Origin: a virus
DNA length: 23,509 nucleotides
Virus record (IMG/VR): IMGVR_UViG_3300034012_000620
Span: 1-23,509 of that record
Reading direction: 5' to 3' (one strand)
The notes below the pieces were generated by a model. The model did no database searches and had not been told where the DNA came from. It saw only the letters and a program-made list of their open reading frames with translations. Positions 7,779 through 13,709 of this stretch are shown piece after piece. Positions within the stretch are counted from its first letter, which is position 1. Every line of letters starts with the position of its first letter. Position numbers and translations under genes: made by a program.

Positions 7779-8359
7779 AGCGATAACTCCATTTGATTAA
7801 CTTCGTTGAGAAAGGCAACTAGATCAGCCTCGATCTTGGTTAGCTCTTCCTGTTTTGGCTCGTAACGAACGACGAATAACTGTAGATGTTCAGGAAGCCT
7901 TGGGTCGAACGACACAAAGTCGCACCAAGTTCTACCTGTCACGAGCATTTGAGTGAGCATTTGTGGCTTGTATTTAGTGGGAACCTCCTTAGCTAAAAGA
8001 TAGTCAACGTGAGTGTTTGAGTTGGGGCACTTGATCTCAATCAAACCAGACCCTGCAAACCCATCAGGACTCGCTCCAAGCCACTTTATCGACTTGTGGG
8101 TATGAAACCCTGTCTGCTCGACAAAATGGCCTGTATGGACTTCGTAGGCTGCTCTGGCAACAGGTTCCTGTTCAGTGCCCCATTGCATAGCTGCATTCGT
8201 GAATGAATCGCCCTGTAAGCCTGTCAGACGCTCTGTAACGAGTTGAATCTGATAGTTACGGCGCGTAGCCGTACCTTGTTTCGCAAGCGCGTCTGAGGCC
8301 CGTGAAGCGGTTAGGTGGCCTAGTCTTGCTTTGTACCAATCATCAGTTCTTTGTTCCAT
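7763..8359 (-). CDS. YqaJ / lambda-type recombination exonuclease
   Basis: A 198-residue PD-(D/E)XK nuclease of the YqaJ viral recombinase family. It starts MEQRTDDWYKARLGHLTASR, the family's 'R..eW...R.g.iTAS' opening. Then come WGTEQEPVARAAYE, the acidic residue in LGASPDGF, the EXK pair in GLIEIKCPNS, and the helical YKPQMLTQMLVTGRTWCDFV with the expected Gln residues. Such enzymes digest the 5' strand of duplex ends, leaving a 3' tail for an annealing protein. The DUF1071 protein 1.7 kb upstream in the same operon is the natural partner. All catalytic motifs appear intact and the length is normal. Confidence 0.88.
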   Translation of the reverse strand: MEQRTDDWYKARLGHLTASRASDALAKQGTATRRNYQIQLVTERLTGLQGDSFTNAAMQWGTEQEPVARAAYEVHTGHFVEQTGFHTHKSIKWLGASPDGFAGSGLIEIKCPNSNTHVDYLLAKEVPTKYKPQMLTQMLVTGRTWCDFVSFDPRLPEHLQLFVVRYEPKQEELTKIEADLVAFLNEVNQMELSLCQKN

Positions 8360-8636
8360 GTTGCACCTTTAGTATCCCTCGTTCGATCATTGCTTGCATC
8401 GTGTTTATGTACGCTTGGTTCCAGAAGTCTCGACGTTCTTCACGAGACATTTCTTTTCCCTGGTCTAAGTATGAGTGACACTTAAAACAAAGAGATGCTA
8501 CTAAAGCATCAGATACTTTGATGCCCATACCTTTGCCTTGGTTCCTATGAGCAGCGACTACAGTTCCATCTTCACAGAAACAAGATCCGCAAGGCAAATG
8601 CCTGCAAGCCTCAAGCAACTTTTTGTTTGAGTACAT
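8343..8636 (-). CDS. YbcO-like (DUF1364) HNH-type nuclease
   Basis: A 97-residue protein with paired zinc-binding residues (CRHLPCGSCFC), an Ala-His motif VVAAHRNQGKGMGIKVSD, and CFKCHSYLDQG. The tail RRDFWNQAYINTMQAMIERG is the helix that follows in YbcO. This order matches the DUF1364/YbcO family of small phage nucleases related to the lambdoid nin region. They are thought to help process recombination intermediates. It lies between NinB-like and exonuclease genes with overlaps of 26 and 17 bases, which strengthens the assignment. Confidence 0.75.
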   Translation of the reverse strand: MYSNKKLLEACRHLPCGSCFCEDGTVVAAHRNQGKGMGIKVSDALVASLCFKCHSYLDQGKEMSREERRDFWNQAYINTMQAMIERGILKVQHGTKN

Positions 8637-9030
8637 TGATCTTCCTTAAGTCAAGTTCAGCATCCTTCATCTCGTCAGTCCAGACTAAGCCCTTCTCGAT
8701 TGCGTACTGAAGGAGCTGCTCTACGAGATCAGAAAACTCAGACACGGTAAGCGAAGCAGTCGAAGGCTCGATCTCTTTTACTTGGCCTCCAGGAAGCTCA
8801 ACAACACGAGAGGGAAGAAACCTTGTCTTAGCCCACTCGTGCCAGATGTCTTGAGTGTATTGCTGGCCCATTAGTTGTTCAGCACAGGCAGTCAAGATCG
8901 ACCAATAAAACCGATTCTGAGCCGCTGTTCGAGGTGGTTTGGTAATAGTTACCATGTAGCCTAGTTCAACGGCTTCTATGGCCTCTATGACCCTCCTACG
9001 GTCAGTCTCAGTCGTTAGGATTGATCTCAT
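8611..9030 (-). CDS. ninB: NinB-like recombination protein
   Basis: A 139-residue protein with the NinB/Orf pattern: a first half with VTITKPPRTAAQNRFYWSIL (the 'R...QN..fW..L' core), a middle DIWHEWAKTRFLPSRVVEL, and a C-terminal region STASLTVSEFSDLVEQLLQY followed by IEKGLVWTD. Lambda NinB (Orf) binds single-stranded DNA and can substitute for host RecFOR in phage recombination. The start overlaps the upstream gene by 23 bases. Neighbouring exonuclease, YbcO-like and annealing genes form one recombination module. Confidence 0.75.
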   Translation of the reverse strand: MRSILTTETDRRRVIEAIEAVELGYMVTITKPPRTAAQNRFYWSILTACAEQLMGQQYTQDIWHEWAKTRFLPSRVVELPGGQVKEIEPSTASLTVSEFSDLVEQLLQYAIEKGLVWTDEMKDAELDLRKINVLKQKVA

Positions 9031-9361
9031 TTCTCAAATACCAGTTGTAGTTAGCTCGGAAGGCTCGTCTCTCGAAGTCGGTGAACTTATCGTGACGCTC
9101 TGAGAACATGGCATTGACCATGCGTCTCTTGAATTCTTTGCTATCAACGTCAAGCCACATCAGATAATTGTCGAGCCCAGACTCGTGTAGGTCTCCGAAT
9201 AGGAACCTAAGAGCGGTTATCGTGTCGTCTGTCGGTCTCGTTTTGTAGGGTGCTTTGCAAGCATCATCGACTGCCAGTTGAATCACAGACCAGAGCAGTT
9301 TCTTGCATCGCTCTGTCTGGATCGAGTCAAGCAGTCCTTCTTCAAATGTGTTTAGGTTCAT
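9008..9361 (-). CDS. Unknown phage protein (117 aa)
   Basis: It opens MNLNTFEEGLLDSIQTERCK and appears mostly helical, with RPTDDTITALRFLFGDLHES and DFERRAFRANYNWYLRNEIN. There is no transmembrane segment, zinc site or HTH that I can define. It is the leftward gene just before ninB, overlapping it by 23 bases, and starts ten bases after the preceding gene with a weak ribosome site. I know similar short proteins in phage recombination operons only as hypotheticals. Confidence 0.6.
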   Translation of the reverse strand: MNLNTFEEGLLDSIQTERCKKLLWSVIQLAVDDACKAPYKTRPTDDTITALRFLFGDLHESGLDNYLMWLDVDSKEFKRRMVNAMFSERHDKFTDFERRAFRANYNWYLRNEINPND

Positions 9362-9370
9362 TATTTTCGA

Positions 9371-9721
9371 TCATAAGCAACGGAGAATTTGGACGCTTGA
9401 TCCAACGACACAAGTTGTGTAAGAGCCTTTGCCCCACGTTGCTGTTGCCCAGCTTGTAATTGCACCTTGCAACGATTTTGTTGTGAACTCACCTGACTCA
9501 ATGGCAACAACATCGCCTATTTTCATATCCTCGATTAAAGGGTGGTAATACCGAAACATTGTTCCCGGCGGATGCACATAGTTTTTGTTTGTCTTTTTAG
9601 GGCTGGAAGTAGTCAACGTACCAAACTCATTTCCGTCCTGATCAATAATTTTGTACTTAACGCCTGACGCATCAAGCAATTTGATGGCTTGTTGAATCGT
9701 GCGTTTTACGATTTCTTGCAT
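9371..9721 (-). CDS. Unknown small protein (116 aa)
   Basis: I use ATG at 9721 (MQEIVKRTIQQAIKLLDASG); the open frame upstream to 9835 is a shadow of the next gene. After a basic helix the protein is mainly beta: YKIIDQDGNEFGTL, then GTMFRYYHPLIEDMKIGDVV and LQGAITSWATATWGKGSYTT. The last part, with small polar residues and Trp, looks like a compact beta domain. It overlaps the HTH gene upstream by 16 bases. Function is unknown. Confidence 0.5.
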   Translation of the reverse strand: MQEIVKRTIQQAIKLLDASGVKYKIIDQDGNEFGTLTTSSPKKTNKNYVHPPGTMFRYYHPLIEDMKIGDVVAIESGEFTTKSLQGAITSWATATWGKGSYTTCVVGSSVQILRCL

Positions 9722-10023
9722 GATTGATTTCTCTTGTAGTAGTAAGCCCAGGATTTCCTGTAGAGTTTTTCTTTCGTAACCAACTTGCGAACCTCCAGAG
9801 CACGAATCATCTTCAGGGCATTTTGTGGTGTGCAACCAAACTTGTTAGCCAGATCGTTGAGTGACATCCAGTCGTCAAGCTCTCTTAGATAAGCCATCTG
9901 CGTGTTTGTTAGAGGTTTAGGGATAAACGATTTAGCAAACTTGTCTAATGCTCTCAGGAACTCATCTCGGTTAGAGATGAGAACTCCTGAGCGTTTGGCA
10001 GCATCAAGAATCTGTTTGTTCAT
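9706..10023 (-). CDS. Winged-helix-like DNA-binding protein
   Basis: A 105-residue basic protein. Residues around 45-85 read as a helix-turn-helix: ELDDWMSLNDLANKFGCTPQ, then NALKMIRALEVRKLVTKEKL, with the usual 'recognition helix plus wing' tail KLYRKSWAYYYKRN. The N-terminal part (MNKQILDAAKRSGVLISNRD) is helical. It may regulate early genes or bind replication DNA. The start overlaps the stop of the annealing gene as ATGA, so the two are coupled. Confidence 0.6.
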   Translation of the reverse strand: MNKQILDAAKRSGVLISNRDEFLRALDKFAKSFIPKPLTNTQMAYLRELDDWMSLNDLANKFGCTPQNALKMIRALEVRKLVTKEKLYRKSWAYYYKRNQSCKKS

Positions 10024-10550
10024 TTGATTTCTGTTAGCTCTTTCTTGCGTTGTTCTTTGGCTGCGTCAAGTTGTTTGATAGCTTCAGGATTGTTCTTCAG
10101 AGCCTTATAAGCTGTCGTAAAGGCTTGCTTCAGATCTTCCATGTTCTCAGCCTCGCTCACGATTTTGAGGTAGTCTGTCGGATCTTCTTTTGCTTCTTCT
10201 GGCAGATCCTCCCCAGCGTAGATGTAAAGACCTATACCGTGGAGCGAGATAGCTTTAGCTAGACACCTTTGCATAGCAGTGTTGACTGCAAACGCATCAG
10301 GGTTCGAGATCGCTTTGTTGCGGTGATCCATAACCGGAAGTTGTGCAGTGCGAGAGACTCCAAATGCTTTGACCTCGCAGAACACCATAACCGTGTCATT
10401 CCACGTCTGGTGAGGTTTGTACTCCCAGGTGGCGTTTGGATCGTGTTGCAACAATGTATCCACGGCCCAGGCCCAGGACAGGTAAGAAAGGCCGTTTTTC
10501 TTCTCGACCTTCTCGGTTACGTTGATCTTTCTAAGTTCGTTGAATTTCAT
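10020..10550 (-). CDS. DUF1071 (Sak3-type) single-strand annealing protein
   Basis: ATG 10550 is chosen because GGAG lies seven bases upstream and the conserved N-terminus MKFNELRKINVTEKVEKKNG starts there. The extension to 10616 lacks similarity. Hallmarks of DUF1071 are LSYLSWAWAVDTLLQHDPNA near residue 21, a beta middle (VMVFCEVKAFGVSRTAQLPV) and FAVNTAMQRCLAKAISLHGI followed by GLYIYAGEDLP. This family, including Sak3 of lactococcal phages, anneals complementary single strands and works with a lambda-type exonuclease, encoded in this operon at 7763-8359. The C-terminal 50 residues are a charged helical tail. At 176 residues it is at the short end for the family. Confidence 0.85.
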   Translation of the reverse strand: MKFNELRKINVTEKVEKKNGLSYLSWAWAVDTLLQHDPNATWEYKPHQTWNDTVMVFCEVKAFGVSRTAQLPVMDHRNKAISNPDAFAVNTAMQRCLAKAISLHGIGLYIYAGEDLPEEAKEDPTDYLKIVSEAENMEDLKQAFTTAYKALKNNPEAIKQLDAAKEQRKKELTEIK

Positions 10551-10625
10551 GTTTGGCTCCGTTACTTTATGAACAGGAAGAGCAGTGTTCCGTAGCAAAT
10601 CCCTAATGCTGTGCATAAGATCCAG

Positions 10626-10760
10626 TCACTCCTCGTCGGCTTGTATTTCGTCAAGTTCGTACTCCTGTTGTTCCAACTGTTGTTGGTAGTCATTTTGTTC
10701 CCTCTCGCGGTCGTATTCGTAAAGTTTTCTGTCTAGCCAAGCATCGTAGTCAACGCTCAT
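10626..10760 (-). CDS. Small acidic protein (44 aa)
   Basis: A short gene with a clear ribosome site: GGAGG (10765-10769) four bases before ATG 10760, and an ATGA overlap with the gene before it. The 44 residues are highly charged and Gln-rich (MSVDYDAWLDRKLYEYDRER, then a QQQLEQQEYELDEIQ stretch), probably one amphipathic helix with net negative charge. The role is unknown; acidic early peptides in phages sometimes mimic DNA or bind host proteins, but nothing here shows that. Confidence 0.6.
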   Translation of the reverse strand: MSVDYDAWLDRKLYEYDREREQNDYQQQLEQQEYELDEIQADEE

Positions 10761-10927
10761 GCAGCCTCCAGATATTTGTTAAGTTCGTCTCTAAGTTGCG
10801 TTACTTGCTCTTTGTTGAGATGTAGAGATGCGTGAGCTTTCATATGCCAGATAGAAATCCAAATATCTTGCTCGTAGTCACTGATACATAACTTTTCGTA
10901 ATCTGTTGTTGCGATCTGTACGTCCAT
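10757..10927 (-). CDS. First gene of leftward operon, unknown (56 aa)
   Basis: ATG 10927 preceded by AGGAG. The 56-residue protein begins MDVQIATTDYEKLCISDYEQ, continues DIWISIWHMKAHASLHLNKE, and ends in a charged helix LRDELNKYLEAA. It is coupled by ATGA to the 44-aa gene. No family recognised. As the promoter-proximal leftward gene it would be expressed first in infection. Confidence 0.6.
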   Translation of the reverse strand: MDVQIATTDYEKLCISDYEQDIWISIWHMKAHASLHLNKEQVTQLRDELNKYLEAA

Positions 10928-10986
10928 GTTGGCTCCTTGTTGTGATGGAGTAATCTTAGGCTTATCAACCCCATAAGACTGTCATC
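10928..10986. promoter_or_regulatory. Divergent early promoter/operator spacer
   Basis: Fifty-nine bases separate the leftward and rightward operons, so both early promoters should lie in or near it. TTGTGA at about 10939 and TATCAA 17 bases later give a weak rightward match. The same bases read in reverse give TTGATA, 17 bases, TCACAA: a dyad-like arrangement that could place both promoters back to back or form an operator. The ribosome site of the leftward gene is at its left edge. The matches are too poor to fix transcription starts. Confidence 0.4.
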
Positions 10987-11340
10987 GTGACGACAATCTC
11001 TGCCGCTGATACCAAAAAGAAACGCCGTTCGTCGGTAAGTCCTACTCAGAGGTCCTTAGCTGCGCTTCGTGAGCGTGGCTACTTGTGTCAGATCGTCGAG
11101 CACTGGAACCCTTGGGCTAGGATCAGACAGGACTTGTTTGGCATAGGTGACATCCTTTGTCTTAAGGACGAGGAGACGCTCTTAGTACAGACGACCTCAA
11201 GAGGTAATGTTTCGGCTCGGTTAAAGAAGATTGCAGAGAGTGAGCACTTACCGGCTATCTTGAGAGCAGGCTGGAAGATAGAGGTTCACGGATGGGGTAA
11301 GTTGAAAGAAGGGTGGACTTGCAAGGTTGTGGAGATCTGA
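10987..11340 (+). CDS. VRR-NUC / restriction-endonuclease-fold-like protein
   Basis: GTG start, no strong ribosome site. The 117-residue basic protein has a Lys/Arg-rich N-terminus (KKKRRSSVSPTQRSL), then LRERGYLCQIVEHWNPWARI, RQDLFGIGDILCL, TLLVQTTSRGNVSARLKKI and a final GWKIEVHGWGKLKEGW. The order 'helix, Asp in GIGD, short strand, QTTS, helix, R.GW.IEVHGW' follows small PD-(D/E)XK (VRR-type) nucleases, except that the usual E-x-K is replaced by Q-x-T, so catalytic activity is doubtful. I recall many phage hypotheticals with the WNP..RIRQDLFG block. It is the first rightward gene. Confidence 0.5.
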   Translation: MTTISAADTKKKRRSSVSPTQRSLAALRERGYLCQIVEHWNPWARIRQDLFGIGDILCLKDEETLLVQTTSRGNVSARLKKIAESEHLPAILRAGWKIEVHGWGKLKEGWTCKVVEI

Positions 11341-11453
11341 TTTAGACTCTTATTTGTTTCACCGCATTGGCTAGGGTAGCTCCCGAAAAGCAGCCTCATC
11401 ACCTGCCTGCCAAATGCTTCTTCAGTGATGGCAACCTTTGATGAAAGGTACAA
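11341..11453. other. 113-base spacer before the replication gene
   Basis: No supported gene. The right end holds AAAGG (11444-11448), a good ribosome site for ATG 11454. A 26-codon open frame at 11428 lacks a ribosome site and overlaps the replication gene in another frame. No hairpin with a T-run and no clear promoter is seen; leader RNA or a weak promoter is possible. Confidence 0.4.
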
Positions 11454-12200
11454 ATGCACTACTACCAACACCACATTGGTGACTTCATTAAGGACACATC
11501 GTTCTTAACCAACGAAGAAGTTGGCATCTACATGAAGTTGCTTTGGCTTTACTACGACACAGAAAAGCCGCTTCCAAACTCACTGCACGAACTTTCAATG
11601 AAGGTCAATGGCCGCGATAAGGAGCAAGCCATATCGGGGCTTTTAGGCATGTTCTTCACACTAGAGGAAGGAAGCTGGCATCACAAACGATGCGATAGGG
11701 AGATAGCCCACTATCACCAGCAATTGGAAGCCGCTTCTAAGGCTGGAAAAGCATCAGCCGCTAAACGAGCGTTGAACAAGCGTTCAACGGACGTTCAACA
11801 GCCGTTCAACGACCGTTCAACGACCGTGCAACCAACCAATAACCAACAACCAATAACCAATAACCAACAACCAAATATAAAACAACGCTCGGCAAGCTCG
11901 CTTCGCCCTAGTGACGTTAGCGAATCTGTTTGGGATGACTTTCTTGCTATCAGAAAGGCTAAGAAGTCACCGCTTACCGAAACTGCGCTGAAAGGTATTA
12001 GGCGAGAGGCTGGACTTGCAAACTTAACGCTTGAGAAGGCTTTGCAGATGTGCTGCGCTAGGGGTTGGCAAGGGTTCAAGGCTGATTGGGTTACAGACGA
12101 TCTTAAGAAGGAAGATCACTACAAGCAGTCCTTAGACATTATCTTTGGCAGAAACAGGCATGAGAAGGACATCACGCCTAACAATCTACTGGAGGGCTAA
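11454..12200 (+). CDS. DUF1376-type replication initiator (O-like)
   Basis: A 248-residue protein. Residues 1-90 are DUF1376: MHYYQHHIGDFIKDTSFLTN, EEVGIYMKLLWLYYDTEKPL, then PNSLHELSMKVNG and WHHKRCDREIAHY. Residues 108-145 are a disordered Asn/Gln/Thr/Pro linker. Residues 155-215 are a helical C-terminal domain (SVWDDFLAIRKAKKSPLTET, ending ARGWQGFKADWV) common in phage initiators. DUF1376 proteins of the YdaU kind sit where lambda has O. The linker DNA contains six 11-bp iterons and six 7-bp repeats plus an A/T-rich stretch, the lambda ori-in-O arrangement. The P-like gene follows after three bases. Together they should melt the origin and recruit host helicase. Confidence 0.78.
   Translation: MHYYQHHIGDFIKDTSFLTNEEVGIYMKLLWLYYDTEKPLPNSLHELSMKVNGRDKEQAISGLLGMFFTLEEGSWHHKRCDREIAHYHQQLEAASKAGKASAAKRALNKRSTDVQQPFNDRSTTVQPTNNQQPITNNQQPNIKQRSASSLRPSDVSESVWDDFLAIRKAKKSPLTETALKGIRREAGLANLTLEKALQMCCARGWQGFKADWVTDDLKKEDHYKQSLDIIFGRNRHEKDITPNNLLEG
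11770..11835 (+). repeat. Six 11-bp iterons inside the initiator gene
   Basis: Units start at 11770, 11781, 11792, 11803, 11814 and 11825, exactly 11 bp apart. The core CGTTCAAC is perfect in four, CGTTGAAC in the first and CGTGCAAC in the last, with CGTTCAACGAC twice in succession. Eleven is not a multiple of three, so the encoded peptide is not repetitive: conservation is of DNA, on one helix face. This is the expected form of an initiator-binding array. Confidence 0.8.
11836..11877 (+). repeat. Six 7-bp repeats CCAAYAA
   Basis: Units begin at 11836, 11843, 11850, 11857, 11864 and 11871: CCAATAA or CCAACAA five times and CCAAATA last. The array abuts the 11-bp iterons with no gap. Three units equal seven codons, producing the NNQQPIT/NNQQPN peptide. 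One strand is purine-free apart from A, giving strong strand asymmetry suited to melting. Confidence 0.75.
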
Positions 12201-12203
12201 GGC

Positions 12204-12545
12204 ATGGACATACAAGTTATTGAGGCGATCTTTAAGAAACTTTCCATGACCTACGGAAAGGCTTTTCTCGACCAGTATCGAGACATGAACATTCAAGAGG
12301 TTATGGAGAACTGGGCGCACGAATTATCTGGATTCTCTACAAGCCCTCATGCCGTGTCTTATGCGATGGAATGCTTACCATCAGATAAACCTCCTAACGT
12401 GCTGCAGTTTCGGTCTTTGTGTAGGCAGGCTCCTCCTCCGTTTTATCAGCGACTAGAAATGACAATAGATAAGACTAAAGGACTAGAGCAGGTTGCAAAA
12501 CTCAAGCAAATAATTAGACCTCGCAATTTAGAAGGGGAATTTTGA
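12204..12545 (+). CDS. Replication protein P-like helicase loader
   Basis: A 113-residue protein just three bases after the initiator, with GGAGGG at 12191-12196 (eight bases before ATG 12204) as ribosome site. Features are FKKLSMTYGKAFLDQYRDMN, VMENWAHELSGFSTSPHAVS, then YAMECLPSDKPPNVLQFRSL followed by CRQAPPP. The pattern 'L...YG..F...W...W...L.gf....I..AL..lp...PPn...Fr..cr' is one I associate with short phage P-like proteins that load host DnaB. Lambda P is about twice as long, so this is either a minimal version or a distinct family occupying the same place. It ends in TGATG with the next gene. Confidence 0.62.
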   Translation: MDIQVIEAIFKKLSMTYGKAFLDQYRDMNIQEVMENWAHELSGFSTSPHAVSYAMECLPSDKPPNVLQFRSLCRQAPPPFYQRLEMTIDKTKGLEQVAKLKQIIRPRNLEGEF

Positions 12546-12730
12546 TGACAGACAAAGAAAAAGCCTACGCACTGCTGAGAAAGCTAGCAGACGAAACAAC
12601 GTATGTAATGGTGCATCCCAACGAGTTAAGAATTCTTCTTGACGATCTTGACTACATGAGGCTTAGGGTAAGGATCGCTAGAGAAGAACTTAGCGATGCT
12701 TGGCAACTTTATAGAGGGGATATGGCGTGA
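12545..12730 (+). CDS. Unknown small protein (61 aa)
   Basis: ATG at 12545 shares its A with the preceding TGA; a TTG one codon earlier is less likely. The sequence MTDKEKAYALLRKLADETTY, then VMVHPNELRILLDDLDYMRL and ARCHITECTURE of two charged helices ending in SDAWQLYRGDMA, suggests an all-helical, acidic protein. There is no recognised motif. Start and stop are both coupled to neighbours (TGATG, GTGA). Confidence 0.55.
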   Translation: MTDKEKAYALLRKLADETTYVMVHPNELRILLDDLDYMRLRVRIAREELSDAWQLYRGDMA

Positions 12731-12921
12731 GAAAAAATAGACCATTTACTGTTCGCTGGTTGAAGCCAGGAGATATGTTTATTTTGATTAGGACTGGCGA
12801 AAAATATCAATATGTACAGAAAGACATAAATACGCCAGGTGGCATCAAACACTGGGTTAGGAGGTTGCTAGAAAAAGAACACAGAACCCTGCACCACTCC
12901 TGCCATGTAGAACTTATTTAG
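12727..12921 (+). CDS. Unknown basic protein (64 aa)
   Basis: GTG start in a GTGA overlap with the previous stop; AGAGGGG at 12714-12720 gives the ribosome site. The protein is basic and aromatic (RKNRPFTVRWLKPGDMFILI, then RTGEKYQYVQKD and GGIKHWVRRLLEKEHRTLHH). The strand pattern 'W.kpGd.f.l..tgekY.y' looks like a small beta barrel. No family is recognised. Confidence 0.55.
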   Translation: MRKNRPFTVRWLKPGDMFILIRTGEKYQYVQKDINTPGGIKHWVRRLLEKEHRTLHHSCHVELI

Positions 12922-12929
12922 GGTTAGCC

Positions 12930-13235
12930 ATGAACAGAAAAGACGATTTGGCAAAGGTTGGTGAGGTTGGCGTATGGGGCGAAGTCAATCCAGTGGCGCA
13001 TGTTTATTTATTTGATAAGGCCGGTAGACCGCTGGTTGCGTGGGATAACGCTAAAGACATAAAGCTAGGCGACAGGCTTTACGTTGCGCCAAAGCAATGG
13101 GTTGGGCTGACTGATGAAGAGATACAGGACTTGAGTTATTTATCTCAAAAAATTGATGCAAGCAATTCGGAGTGGTTTGATAGATGGGGATTCGCACGAG
13201 CAATCGAAGCCAAGCTAAAGGAGAAGAACACATGA
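12930..13235 (+). CDS. Unknown early protein with WVGLTDEEI and EAKLKEKN modules
   Basis: A 101-residue protein behind AGGGTTAGCC. The N-terminal part is beta-like (VGEVGVWGEVNPVAHVYLFD, RLYVAPKQ). The C-terminal half has WVGLTDEEIQDL and a last helix AIEAKLKEKN. Both C-terminal elements recur in the gene at 13419-13709 (WVGLTADEIW, SIEAKLKEKN) in the same order, and the tail recurs in the gene between. Such modular early proteins with WVGLT-type segments are frequent in phages, function unknown. It ends in ATGA with the next gene. Confidence 0.55.
   Translation: MNRKDDLAKVGEVGVWGEVNPVAHVYLFDKAGRPLVAWDNAKDIKLGDRLYVAPKQWVGLTDEEIQDLSYLSQKIDASNSEWFDRWGFARAIEAKLKEKNT
13203..13230 (+). repeat. 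28-bp gene-end/RBS repeat, copy 1
   Basis: Identical over 28 bases to 13674-13701. It encodes the end of one gene and carries the AAAGGAGAAGAA ribosome site of the next, whose ATG begins two bases after the repeat. The 17-base core AAGCTAAAGGAGAAGAA occurs a third time at 13400-13416. Confidence 0.8.
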
Positions 13236-13426
13236 TTAGCTGGCTATCGAAAAAAACTTGTGATTGGTTTCATGCTGGCGGCGACATCAAACGTGATCCC
13301 TATGACCGAATTAACTGGCAATGCAGAACCTGTGGGCGATGGGGCATTCCCGTTGATAAACAAACAGAACGGCTGATAACAGAGGCTGCAATTCGATCAA
13401 AGCTAAAGGAGAAGAATCATGGATAG
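13232..13426 (+). CDS. Small zinc-ribbon-like protein (64 aa)
   Basis: ATG 13232 in an ATGA overlap; the frame upstream to 13184 is a shadow. The sequence MISWLSKKTCDWFHAGGDIK, DRINWQCRTCGRWGIPVDKQ shows one Cys-x-x-Cys knuckle (QCRTCG) and an earlier Cys/His pair (TCDWFH), enough for one zinc. The ending AAIRSKLKEKNHG is the shared cassette tail. It may bind nucleic acid or protein; no function can be named. Confidence 0.55.
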   Translation: MISWLSKKTCDWFHAGGDIKRDPYDRINWQCRTCGRWGIPVDKQTERLITEAAIRSKLKEKNHG

Positions 13427-13709
13427 AGAAGCTATGCAGATGGCGCTAGAGGCTTTGGTGGAAATCAACAAGTTGAGTATTGGTGAAAACGCCATCTGCC
13501 TGCCAGCGGAGATCGATGGTGCAATGGACGCCCTGCGCCAAGCACTGGAGACAAAGCGTGAATGGGTGGGGCTGACGGCAGATGAAATCTGGAAATGCAA
13601 CAAAGCGAGTGGCAGTGCTGTGGAGTTTCACATTTGCTGTGCACATCAGAACGTGTTGGATTTTGCGGAATCTATCGAAGCCAAGCTAAAGGAGAAGAAC
13701 AAGTGGTAA
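13419..13709 (+). CDS. Unknown early protein, paralogous C-terminus (96 aa)
   Basis: ATG 13419 follows the third copy of the AAGGAGAAGAA ribosome site and overlaps the upstream stop by eight bases. The N-terminal part MDREAMQMALEALVEINKLS and DGAMDALRQALETKREW is a helical repeat of type 'm..AleaL', common in phage early proteins. Then come WVGLTADEIW, a Cys/His-rich stretch EFHICCAHQ, and a C-terminal SIEAKLKEKNKW matching the gene at 12930. Confidence 0.58.
   Translation: MDREAMQMALEALVEINKLSIGENAICLPAEIDGAMDALRQALETKREWVGLTADEIWKCNKASGSAVEFHICCAHQNVLDFAESIEAKLKEKNKW
13674..13701 (+). repeat. 28-bp gene-end/RBS repeat, copy 2
   Basis: Second exact copy of the 13203-13230 repeat. A GTG stands at exactly the same distance downstream (13703) as the ATG does after copy 1, opening a frame of only 14 codons. 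Confidence 0.8.

Larger units (their letters stand above)
11770..11895. other. Predicted phage replication origin
   Basis: Order seen: 11-bp iterons, 7-bp asymmetric repeats, then the A/T-rich AAATATAAAACAA (11873-11885), all within the linker-coding part of the initiator gene. Lambda ori has iterons followed by an A/T-rich unwinding element inside gene O. Function is inferred from that parallel and from the P-like gene downstream. Confidence 0.65.

Noticed and set aside
10269-10595. 108-residue rightward frame opposite the annealing gene
   Set aside because: Antisense to DUF1071 codons; no start signal and no recognisable motif.
11341-11453. tRNA-like look of the spacer (GGCTAGGGTAGCTC)
   Set aside because: No cloverleaf can be drawn: acceptor and T-arm pairing and a proper anticodon loop are missing.
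11836-11877. Short repeats as a CRISPR-like array
   Set aside because: Units of 7 bp with no spacers, inside a coding region.
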